From: Neostapfia colusana | Taxonomy: Eukaryota; Streptophyta; Magnoliopsida; Poales; Poaceae | Assembly (NCBI GenBank): GCA_030760725.1 | Contig: JASWHV010000016.1 | Coordinates: forward strand, 15,801,084-15,865,083 | Direction of reading: 5' to 3' | Length of the DNA stretch: 64,000 bases | In this document: piece after piece, positions 11,190-22,369 of the stretch | Numbering within the stretch: the stretch's first letter is position 1 | Layout of the letters: each line of letters opens with the position of its first letter | Translations under genes and position numbers: made by a program | Notes under the pieces: generated by a model | Databases searched by the model: none | What the model was told of the DNA's origin: nothing | Seen by the model: only the letters and a program-made list of their open reading frames with translations

Positions 11190-11290
11190 TGATGCTTCAC
11201 TATTTGTCATCACATGTATGAGAAAATGATCCTGGCATACATGTGATATTCACTTGGTTGTTTCTTCGGAAAAACCGGGTGTGACAGAGG

Positions 11291-11303
11291 TGGTATCAGA
11301 GCC
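11291..11303 (+). promoter_or_regulatory. Element B primer-binding site (initiator tRNA-Met)
   Basis: TGGTATCAGAGCC, four bases after the LTR end, is a perfect match to the complement of the 3' end of plant initiator tRNA-Met. Confidence 0.92.
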
Positions 11304-11502
11304 AAGGTTGCCCGTAGGAACGTGGACCTAGGTAGAAATGGACGTATTTAAGGGCCCTATTTTCTTAAAAACTATTTTCCAAGGTGTGGGTGGAAAAGTG
11401 TTATTAAAGGAGTCATTTTCTTCATCTTACCCCAACTTTCATTCAAAATAGGATTTTTGTTTGAGATTTTATCTAACCTAATTTTAAATTCTTTTGTTTT
11501 AG

Positions 11503-12282
11503 ATGGTTCGCATGATTCGCAACGCTCGTAAGTCCACAGGAGGGAGAGTTCCCGTAGTGGCCCTTGCCGAAAGAGAGGAGAGTCGTCCCGTGACGTACCT
11601 TTCCTACGGATTGGCAGTTGGAGATTTGTTGCGCCGTCTTCGACGTATGCTCGAAGCCGCCGGCAATACGGGCAAGCTAATCATCCATTATAACTCCACC
11701 AGGACCATCCGTGAGAAGAGGGAAGAATGGAGTTCGGAGATGAGGATTATACACGAGAATCAGCTGCTTAAGATTCACCACTCTCCAGCTTGTCGAGCAA
11801 CACAAGTTGACGCGGAGAAAGATGTCACTTGGGAGGCCATCACCTGCCAGAGTCACATCTATCGTCGCCACTTGGACAAAACTGAGTACATGTATGTCCT
11901 CCAACGTGAGAGTGGTACCACGGAGTACAAGTACCCACCGGTGCAGCAAGGGACTTCCCATGAGCACATGGACTTGTGCTTGGAGGATGCTGCTATGCTC
12001 AGCACTCGACTGCAGGAGTGTCAACAAGATCTTCAGGATGTCCGAGACACCCTGAAGGAAACGGAGGCGTTGCTGCGAGCTTGCTTAAAGGCGAGAGAAA
12101 GAGGAGATGGGAATGAACTGTGTGTCACTGTGAGTGATCCATGGACTCCTGACTCCCCGGATCGCCGAGCGATCAGGCGTCGTCGCACCTCTCCACCAGC
12201 AGCCTCCCCACCCAAAGCAGAGTCAGAAGGTAGCCGAAATGAGGAGGAAGATCCCGAGGAGCCAGCTCAAGAGGACGAGTAG
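11503..12282 (+). CDS. Extra ORF upstream of gag in element B (259 aa, unknown function)
   Basis: ATG at 11503, stop TAG at 12280-12282, 259 residues. The N-terminus is basic (MVRMIRNARKSTGG). A middle region of about 100 residues is mixed alpha/beta-like. A probable coiled coil spans about residues 155-205 (CLEDAAMLSTRLQECQQDLQ and onward). Then come an Arg run (RRAIRRRRTSPP), a Pro/Ser linker and an acidic tail (EEEDPEEPAQEDE). I do not recognise a family. Element C carries the same ORF at 46972-47751 with identical length and only a few amino-acid changes visible, broken by one nonsense codon. It lies between primer-binding site and gag, so it is carried by the genomic RNA. Element A lacks it. 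Confidence 0.75.
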   Translation: MVRMIRNARKSTGGRVPVVALAEREESRPVTYLSYGLAVGDLLRRLRRMLEAAGNTGKLIIHYNSTRTIREKREEWSSEMRIIHENQLLKIHHSPACRATQVDAEKDVTWEAITCQSHIYRRHLDKTEYMYVLQRESGTTEYKYPPVQQGTSHEHMDLCLEDAAMLSTRLQECQQDLQDVRDTLKETEALLRACLKARERGDGNELCVTVSDPWTPDSPDRRAIRRRRTSPPAASPPKAESEGSRNEEEDPEEPAQEDE

Positions 12283-12583
12283 TGTAGAGTCTTTCCCTTA
12301 GCTAGCAATAGGTCGAGTAGTCGAGTCGTTACATAGTTAATGGTGTGATAATGCTTGGTGTGTGACGTGAGTTGTGGAAGCCATGAGCAATTGTCCACAG
12401 CCTCGTCTTCAGATTGTTTGGCTTTGGTGTGTGAACCCACAGGAAATAATAGTGCATTTATTTGGTGTGAGATATGAACCCTCGTAAAAGTATAACAAAG
12501 CCTCAACACGTCAAAGTACAAACAAATGAAAGTAGTAAAGTGATACTAAATGATTTCCAATTAACATTGGTTGATTCTGCCAG
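12283..12583 (+). other. Spacer between the extra ORF and gag in element B
   Basis: 301 bases with stops in every frame and no recognised signal. A pyrimidine-containing AG (TTGATTCTGCCAG) lies directly before the gag ATG at 12584, so gag could be expressed from a spliced RNA. The element C counterpart (46671-46971) has nearly the same sequence. Confidence 0.5.
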
Positions 12584-15500
12584 ATGGCCGGAAGAGGAAA
12601 AGGACGTGCTGCCAACCCCGCCAACAACAATGATGAGGCATGCAACCCTCATCTTTCTGGAGGCCAGGACAGGGGTGGTCGCCGTGAAGAAGTTGATCCT
12701 CTCCACCAAATGCTGGAGAATCAAAATCAGCTCATCCAGAACTTGACTCAAGTGGTGGCCAACTTGCATCAAGTTCCACCTCCACAAGCTGCACCACGCC
12801 AACCAAGGTTGAGTGAGTTTCTAGGAACTCAACCTCCAAAGTTTGCAAGTGCTGCTGAACCTCTGGAGGCAGATGATTGGCTGAAGACCATTGAAAGTAA
12901 GATGAGGATCATACAGTGCCAAGGATATGAAAGGGTGCTGTTTGCCTCCCATCAATTGCAAGGACCTGCTGCTGATTGGTGGACCGCCTACGTGGCCGCC
13001 CATCATGACCCTGAGAACATCACTTGGGAAGAGTTCAAGCGTAGCTTCCGCAACCATTACATCCCAAGAGGTGAACTCAAAAACAAGAGGAAGGAGTTTT
13101 TGGGACTGCAGCAGGGAAACATGACGGTGAGGGAATACCTCACTAAATTTACTCAACTATCCTGTTATGCTCCACGAGACATAGAGACCGATGAGCAGAA
13201 ACAAGATTGTTTCGTGGAAGGACTTACCGCTGAAATGCAGTGTGCAATGTCCTCAAATGAGTATGAAAGCTTTCAAAAGATGGTGGACAGAGCATTTGTG
13301 GTGGAAAGGAAGCTAAAGGCCCTGGAAAATGAGAATAAGAGGAAGGCGGGGTGGTCACATCAGGCCTCAGGGAGCAACACCCGCCCACGTATGATGCAGC
13401 AACCTACGGGGCAGACAAGCCGTGCTGCGGTACCGTATTCAGCACCAAGAGGGTACAACCCAAACTACAGGCCACCCGCAGCACCAGCACAGCCGCAACG
13501 TCAGTTTGTGCAGCAGCCTCGCCCCGCATATCCACCTCGACCAGCAGTGCAAGGACCCCCGAACCAACCCCAAGACAACAAAGGCCAAGCACCTAAGGTT
13601 GGGGTGCAATGTTTCAGCTGTGGTGAAGTGGGGCACTACGCCCATAAATGCCCAAAGAAGAAGCCCGCGCAGCCACAACAGCAGAATGTGATGCGAGGAC
13701 GGGTGAACCATGTCACCATGGAGGAAGCACAAGAGGCACCCGACGTGGTAGTTGGTAAGTTTCCTGCCAATTTACACCTTGCAACTCTGCTGTTTGATTC
13801 TGGTGCTACCCACTCGTTCATTGCTCAAGGGTTTGTTAAGAAGCATGACCTAGCAACCACTCAAATGAACCATATGCTAGCGGTAAACTCCCCAGGTGGA
13901 GAAATAAGGACAAGACAAGTGTGTCCCAAAGTGAGCCTAGACATTAATGGGGTACTATTTACTGCTAACCTCATAGTGATAGATTCACAAGGGATAGATA
14001 TTATTTTGGGTATGGATTGGTTGACCAAACATAAAGGAATCATCCATTGTTCGACCAGAACTGTGGAACTAACTCACCCCAATGGCACAAGAGTAAAGTT
14101 CATAACGATACACGAGCCTAGGAGGGACATTAAATTAAATCAAGTGGAGGTGAAAGTTGAGGAAATCAGGACTATCAGGGAATATCCAGATGTTTTTCCG
14201 GAGGAATTGCCAGGTATGCCTCCCGACCGTGACGTGGAATTCGCAATTGAGCTAGTACCGGGAACAGCCCCGATATACAAGAGACCTTATCGAATGGACT
14301 CCAAGCAGCTAGAAGAGCTCAAGGATCATTTGAGAGAATTGACGGAGAAGGGGTATATTCGCCCTAGTTCCTCACCATGGGGAGCTCCGGTGATATTTGT
14401 GCCCAAGAAAGACGGAACCCAAAGGTTATGCGTAGATTACCGTGCCTTGAATGAGGTAACCATCAAGAACAAGTACCCATTGCCTCGCATTGAAGACTTG
14501 TTTGATCAGTTGAGGGGAGCTTGTGTGTTCTCGAAAATTGATCTCAGGTCGGGGTACCACCAACTCAAGATAAGGCAATCAGATATTCCCAAGACAGCTT
14601 TCGTATCTCGGTACGGACTGTATGAATACACTGTCATGCCTTTCGGGCTAACCAATGCCCCGGCATATTTCATGTACCTCATGAACAAGGTATTCATGGA
14701 ATATCTGGACAAATTTGTGGTGGTTTTCATAGATGATATTCTCGTCTTCTCCAAAAATGAAGAAGAACATGAGAGACATCTAAGGTTGGTGTTACAGAGG
14801 CTGAGAGAACACCAACTATATGCCAAGTTGAGCAAGTGTGAGTTTTGGCTGAAGAGAGTTCCCTTTTTAGGACATATAATCTCGGAGGGAGGAATCTCCG
14901 TAGATCCCGCCAAAATCGAGGATATCCAGAAGTGGAAAACCCCTGAAAATGTCGGGGAAATTCGAAGCTTTTTGGGATTGGCTGGATACTATCGAAGGTT
15001 TATTGAGGGATTCTCCAAGATCTCGAGACCTCTCACCAAACTGTTGGAAAAGGGAATCACATTCACCTGGACGCCACAGTGCGATACGAGCTTTCAGGAG
15101 CTAAAGAAGAGATTGACAACAGCCCCAGTGTTGGTTATGCCAGATATGCAGAAGAATTTCACAGTGTACTGTGATGCCTCTGGGAATGGGTTGGGATGTG
15201 TTCTCATGCAGGAAGGACATGTCGTGGCATATGCATCCCAGCAGCTTCAGAAGCACGAGAAGAACTATCCTACACATGACCTAGAACTAGCTGCAGTGGT
15301 ACACGCGTTGAAAATTTGGCGGCACTATTTGATGGGGAAGAGGACAGAGATATATATGGATCATAAGAGTTTGAAGTACATATTCACACAGCCAGATCTC
15401 AACCTCAGACAAAGGAGATGGTTAGAGCTAATCAATGACTTTGATATAGGCATCAACTATCATCCCGGGAAAGCAAACGTCGTGGCCGATGCTTTGAGTC

Positions 15501-17053
15501 GGAAAGTGCAGGTCAATAAGTTGAGCTTGAAGGACATGCCTGCAGAATTGAAGGACGAGGTTATAAGACTCAATCTATGTCTAGTAAATAGTGGTGAAGC
15601 CATCGCCATGGAAGTGGACTCCACACTCGAGCAAGACATATGCGAGGGCCAAAAGAATGATGAGAAGATACAAGAGATCAGACAGCTCATTAAGGAAAAT
15701 AAAGCTCCTGGTTTTAGAGAAGATGAACAAGGAACGGTGTGGCACGGGAAAAGGATCTGTGTGCCAGAAGTAAAGGAGATCCGTGAGTTAATTTTGAAGG
15801 AGGCTCACGATTCCGACTATTCCATTCATCCTGGGAGTACGAAGATGTACCAGGACCTCAAGGGCAGGTATTGGTGGTATGGCATGAAGCGAGATGTCGC
15901 GGAACATGTTGCCCTATGTGACACATGTCAGTTGGTTAAAACTGAACATCAATGACCCGCGGGATTACTGCAACCACTCAAAGTGCCTGAATGGAAATGG
16001 GAAGAAATCAGCATGGATTTTGTCGTGGGATTGCCTAGGACCCAATCCGGGTATGATTCAATATGGGTCATTATTGATAGGCTAACCAAGGTAGCTCATT
16101 TCATCCCCGTGAAAGAAAGCTACAGCGGATCCAAATTGGCAGAATTGTATATGTCAAGGATCGTGTGTTACCATGGAGTGACAAAGAAGATAGTGTCGGA
16201 CCGAGGGACACAGTTCACCTCGAGGTTTTGGCAAAAGTTGCATGAAACCATGGGAACCCATCTGAATTTCAGCTCTGCCTATCATCCCCAAACTGACGGG
16301 CAGACGGAGAGAACCAATCAGATCCTTGAAGATATGTTAAGGGCATGTGCACTCAAAAACAATAGGAGTTGGGACAAGAACTTACCGTATGCGGAGTTTT
16401 CCTATAACAACAGTTATCAAGCTAGTATGAAGATGTCACCGTTTGAAGCTTTGTATGGAAGGAAGTGCAGAACTCCCCTATTTTGGAACCAAACAGGAGA
16501 AAGTAAAGTGTTTGGTCCAGAAGTGCTACAAGAAGCCGAGGCGAAGGTGAGGGAGATTCGCAACAACTTGAGGATAGCACAAACACGGCAAAAGAGCTAT
16601 GCCGATGTACGAAGAAGAGAGCTCGTTTTCAACGTGGGAGACTATGTTTATCTCAAGGTGTCCCCTATCAGAGGACTTCGTCGATTCAAGGTGAAAGGGA
16701 AGTTGTCACCTCGATACATCAGACCCTTTCAAGTTTTGGAAAGAAAAGGCGAAGTGGCGTACCAACTAGAGTTACCGGTTCATCTATCAGATGTACACGA
16801 TGTATTCCATGTGTCACAACTCAAGAAATGTCTGAGGACGCCTGAGGAGGTGTTACCCATGAATGAAGTAGATGTAGCTGAGGATTTGTCTTATGCCGAG
16901 CAACCATACAAGATTTTGGAGACAATGGAACGCCTCACCAGAAATAAAAGAATCCGGATGTGCAAGGTGCAGTGGAAGCATCACTCAGAAGAGGAAGCCA
17001 CCTGGGAACGGGAAGATGAGCTTAAGGCACAATTTCCGGAATTGTTTTCTTAG
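12584..17053 (+). pseudogene. gag-pol: Element B gag-pol polyprotein, full length with one nonsense codon
   Basis: One frame of 1,490 codons from ATG 12584 to TAG 17051-17053, interrupted only by TGA at 15953-15955 (codon 1124). Element C has CGA there. Order and residues: gag 1-330; CCHC knuckle CFSCGEVGHYAHKC 343-356; protease LFDSGATHSF near 405; RT FIDDIL with Asp 717-718; RNase H YCDASG with Asp 864; integrase HHCC region about 1075-1118 (nonsense lies just after it); integrase catalytic Asp 1145, Asp 1206, Glu 1242 (D-x60-D-x35-E); C-terminal chromodomain from about 1430 (QPYKILE...VQWKHHSEEEATWE). Gag and pol are in one frame, as usual for this clade. Translation would stop after the integrase zinc region, removing the catalytic core and chromodomain. 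Confidence 0.95.
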
Positions 17054-17084
17054 AAACACCAATCTCGAGGACGAGATTTCTTTT

Positions 17085-17098
17085 AAGGGGGGTAGAGC
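17085..17098 (+). promoter_or_regulatory. Element B polypurine tract
   Basis: AAGGGGGGTAGAGC directly abuts the 3' LTR at 17099. The preceding CTCGAGGACGAGATTTC is typical of Tekay-type 3' ends. It marks the plus-strand DNA priming site. Confidence 0.88.
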
Positions 17099-20000
17099 TG
17101 TAACACCCCAAATTTTGATTCAAAACCCTAAACCATGTTCAGAGGGGAATTTAGAAATTTTTGGACGTGTTGCATGTTTTGCAAAAATTCAAATTCAAAC
17201 TGGAATTCAAATTATACTCAAAACAGAAAAGAAATGGAAAAAAGAAAAAGAGAAACGGAAAAAAAACCGGCCAGTGGGCCGAAACCCGCCAGCCGGCCCA
17301 GCTTTCCCCGCGCCAGCCCGCCCCCGCGCGCGCCGCGCTGCCTCTCACCGACGGGTGGGACCCACATGTCATCCCTAACCCTGAGCCCCCGCGACCCCGG
17401 ACTTTTCCCCCGAGCGCGCGCAATCGCAACCGACCGGAAACCGCGTCCCGTCGCCTGAATTCTGGTCCCAGAGGACTCCAACTCGATCACAACAGACCCA
17501 CCGCCCTTCCCCGGCTATAAAAACCCCAGCCCCGATCAGTTTTTCCCACGCGATCGCCGATTTTTACTCCGGTGAGCACCGAGACTTCGCCGGTGAATTC
17601 TGGCCGATCTAAGCTCGGAAACTCTGATCTAACTCGCTGGTCTTGATCCACCGCCTCCGGGGAACTTTGCAGGTGCAGAAAACTCGGAGACTTACGGTGT
17701 AAACACAGCGCCGACGAGCTTCGCCGTGGTTTTGCCTCGGACCTCGCCGCCGATCACTTTCCAGGACCCCCGAGCTCGAGAAAACCCCCGAGGTGAGATC
17801 CCTGACCTTCCCTCTACCGATCTAGGCCATAAGATCACAGTTCTAGGCAGAATTCTCGAGGATCCAAAACTTTCCGGCAAGGTCGCCGCTTCCCGCCGCC
17901 GTGCGCCGCCGGCAGCGCCGCCCGCGCTCGATCAGAGCGACGTGGCCGCTTGTGCGCCGTTTATTTTAAATCGCACGGTAGACTTTAAAACCCCGCATAC
18001 CGGTTCGATGTTATAATCTCAGCCGTCGGTTTAGAATCGGACGGTCCACGTCAGCCCCGCATTATAAAGACTGGAATTCTTACGTGCTACCCCCTGGGGT
18101 TCTCTGGAATTGGGAGCTAGCCCCGGAAATTTCAGATCTAGCCCCTGGAACTCCAGAAAATCATGTAAATTCATTTAAAAATCAGTTTTAACCCCTGGAC
18201 TTAATAGAAATTAGGAAAAACACCTCTGATAAGTGTAGCTAAACCCCTGGAAGTTATGAAAATAATATTATAGACCCTGTAATGGGGTGAATTCATTATT
18301 TTAACCCTGTTTAGTAATTAATTTAGAAAATTGAATATGTAACTAGTGTTTAAAAATTTAAAAAGGGGGACAAACATAATTGTCAAAATTAATTAAAAAC
18401 TTTCTCAGTACTTAGAAAACTTTGGAGTGAGATAAAAATATATTTTTTTGGGCTGAAATAAATCTGTTTCATCTATTATTCACATTTATTTAGTATAGGG
18501 ACACATTTTTAAGTAAAGAATAGTTATAGAAAAATAGGGAAAATAATTATGAAATAGTTTACATCAGAGGCCAAGGTCAAAATATGTTATTAAATTATTT
18601 AGGACCAGAACCTATACTGTTTAGATGATGTGTATTACTAATTTTATAATAAAATACACAATTATGCATAGGAATATAAATCTGAAAATATAGCAACTAG
18701 TAAATGATAAATGGAGTTTCTAAAATACAAAGAATCCAGTTTAGGGTTGATAGAAATTGTGAAGGCACATATGGAGAAGAAAAATACTTTTCTTACATAC
18801 TTGGTAGTAAAGAGGTGTAGTAGTTGAATATAAAAAATTTATTGGAAACCCATATAAATAGTATGTAAGTATAAATGTGGACACAAAAGTAGGAATCATA
18901 TATACATGGTTAAAAGTGCATGCAAGCCACAACTTAACACACATAAAGTAACCACAACACATATAATGGTAAAGAATTTCATAAATATGAAATGTGTGGT
19001 TTGTATGAAGTAGAAGTGTGAACTATGTCTTATGATTGTTGTTTTTCTTTTGCTATGTGTGATGGTATGAAGTAGAACCTGTTCAAGAGCAAGATAACCC
19101 TTTCCAAGATCAGGACTACCCATTTCGAGAGCAGCAAGAAGGAGGCAAGTGTCCTTGACCACTTTGATCCTATGCTAGGATGTGTAGATAGAATTATTTG
19201 CATTGTCAAGTTAAATATGAAACCCATGCTAGGAAGTTTCCCTAGAATTGCATTACCTTGTTTCCTTGAAGCTTGGGTTGGGATTTATTTTACCATGTCA
19301 TTTATTTACATGCATATGCTTAGCCATGCTTAGAATGGGATATTTGGGATATGAGATCATCAGTTTATTATACCATACTCTTGAATGAGACATTGTGAGT
19401 TATGTAGAGGTAGGGATCAAGGCAAGTTGGATGTTTTGGTTGTGTGCTGGGTGCACGAGACTTGGGTTTGTGTTTAGTACTTGCCTGGATCCTAAGGACC
19501 GGTTCATGGAGCATGTAACCCGGCTTTACAGTGCCAACCACATGCTGAGATGGGGCAGCTTGGCCAATTAATTAGGTGTATCCCCGGCGTAGTATGGGTG
19601 TGTTGGATGGTGCGGGGAGTAGGTGTCAGCTGGACTACCATATGAACCGCAAGGCTCAAGAGGGGGCCACTGCAGCGGGGTTGGAGCCTCTTGTATGCTG
19701 TTAGGGGTGAAACCTCAGTGGGCCCACGCTCGTCGGGAATCCCTTTGTAAAGGCTTCGTAGTGATCTCCTGGCTGCACACCTGGGAAGTGTGAATGTGGA
19801 TCGTAGCCACTGGCATAATGGAGGTTCTTTTAGTCCACCCGGCAACAGGGGATGAAATCACTACTTGTGGGTACAGTGGTACAAACTCTGCAGAGTCAAA
19901 ACTGTCTTGACAGCCGTGCTCACGGTTAAGAGCGGCCTGGACTTATTCATGATTAGAGGATTGATGGTTTTGGAAGTTAAGCGGGGAGCTTAACATTGGA

Positions 20001-20538
20001 AATGATGTTATGGTTATTTGGTTATGATGATGGGATGGGAGATTGGGACCATTTCACCTGTGTAGTAATGAAGGTGCTTAATAAGCTAAGGTGATAGGTA
20101 TTAATTGCGTAGTGCTTTAACCATGAGTTCAACCTCTCCTTGTTCTAAGCCATGCATGATATAATTTTCCCACACTTGCTGAGTACCATTGGTACTCAAC
20201 CTTGCATATTTGTTGGTTTATATTGCTGCTCAGGTTAAGATAATGAGGTGGTGTATAATGACCAAGATTTTGGACCCGAGGAAGGCTTTTAGGTTCATGA
20301 AGACCCCGGGCAACGCCTGTGATGGAGCCCTAAAGAATAATATTCCGCTGCTAGTTTATTTACTTGTGATGAAGCATTAGTGTCCATTGAGACATTTGCG
20401 ATGTAAGACTTATTTATATTCGACACCTGGCTTGTAATAAATGATGCTTCACTATTTGTCATCACATGTATGAGAAAATGATCCTGGCATACATGTGATA
20501 TTCACTTGGTTGTTTCTTCGGAAAAACCGGGTGTGACA
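17099..20538 (+). repeat. Element B 3' LTR
   Basis: 3,440 bp. It keeps the GC-rich segment at about 17898-17921 that the 5' LTR lacks. TATA at about 17516. The small-ORF exons are at 19076-19144 and 20234-20292, but exon b has CAA changed to TAA right after the junction, so this copy of the frame is closed. Exon a also has a CAA to CGA change. Confidence 0.95.
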
Positions 20539-22304
20539 TTGAGCTTGCTGCAGTGGTTTTGGCGCTGAAAATGTGGAGGCACTATCTCCTGGGGAATTTG
20601 GTGCATCTCTACACCGACCACAAGAGCTTGAAATACATTTTCACCCAGAAGGAGCTGAACATGAGGCAACGGAGGTGGTTAGAATTAATCAAGGACTATG
20701 AGATTGAGATTCACTACCACCCCGGCAAGGCGAATGTGGTTGCCGACGCGCTGAGTTGGAAATCACATGTCCATCACCTCACCATTACACCGGTGGAGGA
20801 GGAAGAGCCAAGTTTATACTTGGTTCCTTATGGATCGTTGTACAACCTTGCCCTCATCCCTACTATTAGGGAGGACATCATTGCAGCTCAGAAGACGGAT
20901 AAAGGCATGGCGCATCTCCGGAGACGGATAGACAATGGAGAGATCAAGTGCTTCCGGAAGGATGATGAGGGGACGTTGTGGTTCAATGACCGCATTGTCG
21001 TACTCCGGGACATGGAACTGAGGAAGAAGATCCTCGACGAAGCCCACTTGTCTAAATACTCCATTCATCCGGGCAGCAACAAGATGTACCAAGATTTGAA
21101 ACGGAAATTTTGGTGGACACGGATGAAGCGGGAGGTAGCGAAGTACGTATCCGAGTGTGATACGTGTAGACGAGTGAAGGCTGATCATATGAGGAAATCA
21201 GGGCTGCTGCAACCCCTGAAGATTCCAGCATGGAAATGGGAAGATGTGAGCATGGATTTCATCGTGGGATTACCCTTAACATCCAACAAACATGATTCCA
21301 TTTGGGTGATTGTTGACCGACTGACCAAGTCAGCTCACTTCATCCCCGTACATACACATTTCCATGCCAACCGATATGCGGAGTTATACATTGCCAGGAT
21401 TCTATGCCTGCATGGTGTACCCAAGACCATAGTCTCAGACCGAGGTGCATTGTTTGTATCTCGCTTTTGGGAGCAGTTGCACGCTGCTTTGGGTACTAAA
21501 CTGATTAGAAGCTCTGCCTACCATCCTCAGACAGATGGCCAGACAGAGAAGGTGAATCAAGTTCTGGAGGACATGTTGAGAGCATGTGCCATCCACCATG
21601 GTAGGAACTGGGATAATCACCTACCATTGGCGGAATTCTCGTACAACAACGGCTATCAGGCGAGTATCAAGATGGCACCCTACGAAGCTCTCTACGGTCG
21701 CAAGTGCCGCACCCCATTAAATTGGTGCGAGTCCGGTGAAAGGGTCACATTTGGGGTTGATGTGGTGAACGACGCCGAAGAGCGCGTTCGGACAATTCAA
21801 GCCAATTTGAAGGCCGCTCAATCCCGACAGAAGAGCTACGATGATAAGAGGCGTAGGCCGTTGCACTTTGACGTTGGGGAACGCGTGTACCTACGCGTGT
21901 CTTCGATGAGGGGCGTGCACCGGTTCGGTGTGAAGGGGAAGCTCGCTCCCCGTTTCATTGGACCCTATGCTATCACCGAGAAGTGCGGACCAGCGGCGTA
22001 TCGATTGGAGTTACCGGCATCTCTTGCTAGTGTCCATGATGTTTTCCATGTTTCGCAACTGCGAAAATGTTTGAAGCATACAGCTGCTGTTCCTACCGAA
22101 GACATCGGCGAGTTGAAACCGGATTTAACATATGAGGAGTATCCGGTGGAAATCCTTGATGAGAAAGCCCGAACCACGCGTAGCAGAACGTTGTGGTTCT
22201 ACAAGATCCTCTGGAGTAACCACACCGTGGAAGAAGCAACGTGGGAGAGCGAGGAATTCCTTCGTTCAAATTACCCGGAGTTCATGGCTTCTCAACACGA
22301 CTAA
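20539..22304 (+). pseudogene. pol: Element A pol, second part (RNase H end, integrase, chromodomain)
   Basis: Continues the RNase H frame broken at 7868, after the TTGAG duplication. The sequence runs from ELAAVVLALKMWRHYLLGN through the DHKSLKYIF motif of RNase H. ADALSW carries Trp where Arg is usual. The integrase zinc region spans HLSKYSIHPGSNK to CDTCRRVKADH. Catalytic Asp codons are at 21255 and 21438 and Glu at 21546 (D-x60-D-x35-E). The C-terminal chromodomain (YPVEILDEKART...ILWSNHTVEEATWE) precedes TAA at 22302. The 587 or so codons are open. The chromodomain would target integration to modified chromatin, as known for chromoviruses. It is dead only because of upstream damage and B. 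Confidence 0.93.
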
Positions 22305-22357
22305 GTCCCTACTACATCGCTATCTCTTCTTTTGTAATCTCGGGACGAGATTCTTTT

Positions 22358-22369
22358 AAGGGGGAGGAA
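22358..22369 (+). promoter_or_regulatory. Element A polypurine tract
   Basis: AAGGGGGAGGAA immediately before the 3' LTR at 22370, preceded by CGGGACGAGATTCTTTT, the same layout as in element B. Confidence 0.9.

Larger units (their letters stand above)
7869..11286 (+). repeat. Element B 5' LTR
   Basis: 3,418 bp. A TATA box lies about 420 bp in and an AATAAA about 100 bp before the end, so U3 is short and the R region would be close to 2.9 kb. It lacks the roughly 22-bp GC-rich segment found at about 17898-17921 of the 3' LTR. Between 8820 and 9800 it is AT-rich with no gene. From 10440 to 10710 it shares a conserved non-coding block with the solo LTR G. Confidence 0.95.
7869..20538 (+). mobile_element. 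Element B: young Tekay/Del-type chromovirus with extra pre-gag ORF
   Basis: Full-length element inserted in RNase H of A. LTRs are 7869-11286 (3,418 bp) and 17099-20538 (3,440 bp), beginning TGTAACACCCC and ending CGGGTGTGACA. The TSD TTGAG is at 7864-7868 and 20539-20543. The internal part holds a perfect initiator-tRNA-Met primer-binding site, a 260-codon extra ORF, a single gag-pol frame of 1,490 codons with one nonsense codon, and a polypurine tract. The LTRs are almost identical apart from about 22 bp missing from the 5' copy and scattered substitutions, so insertion is recent. Element C is a second copy on the other strand. Confidence 0.96.
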
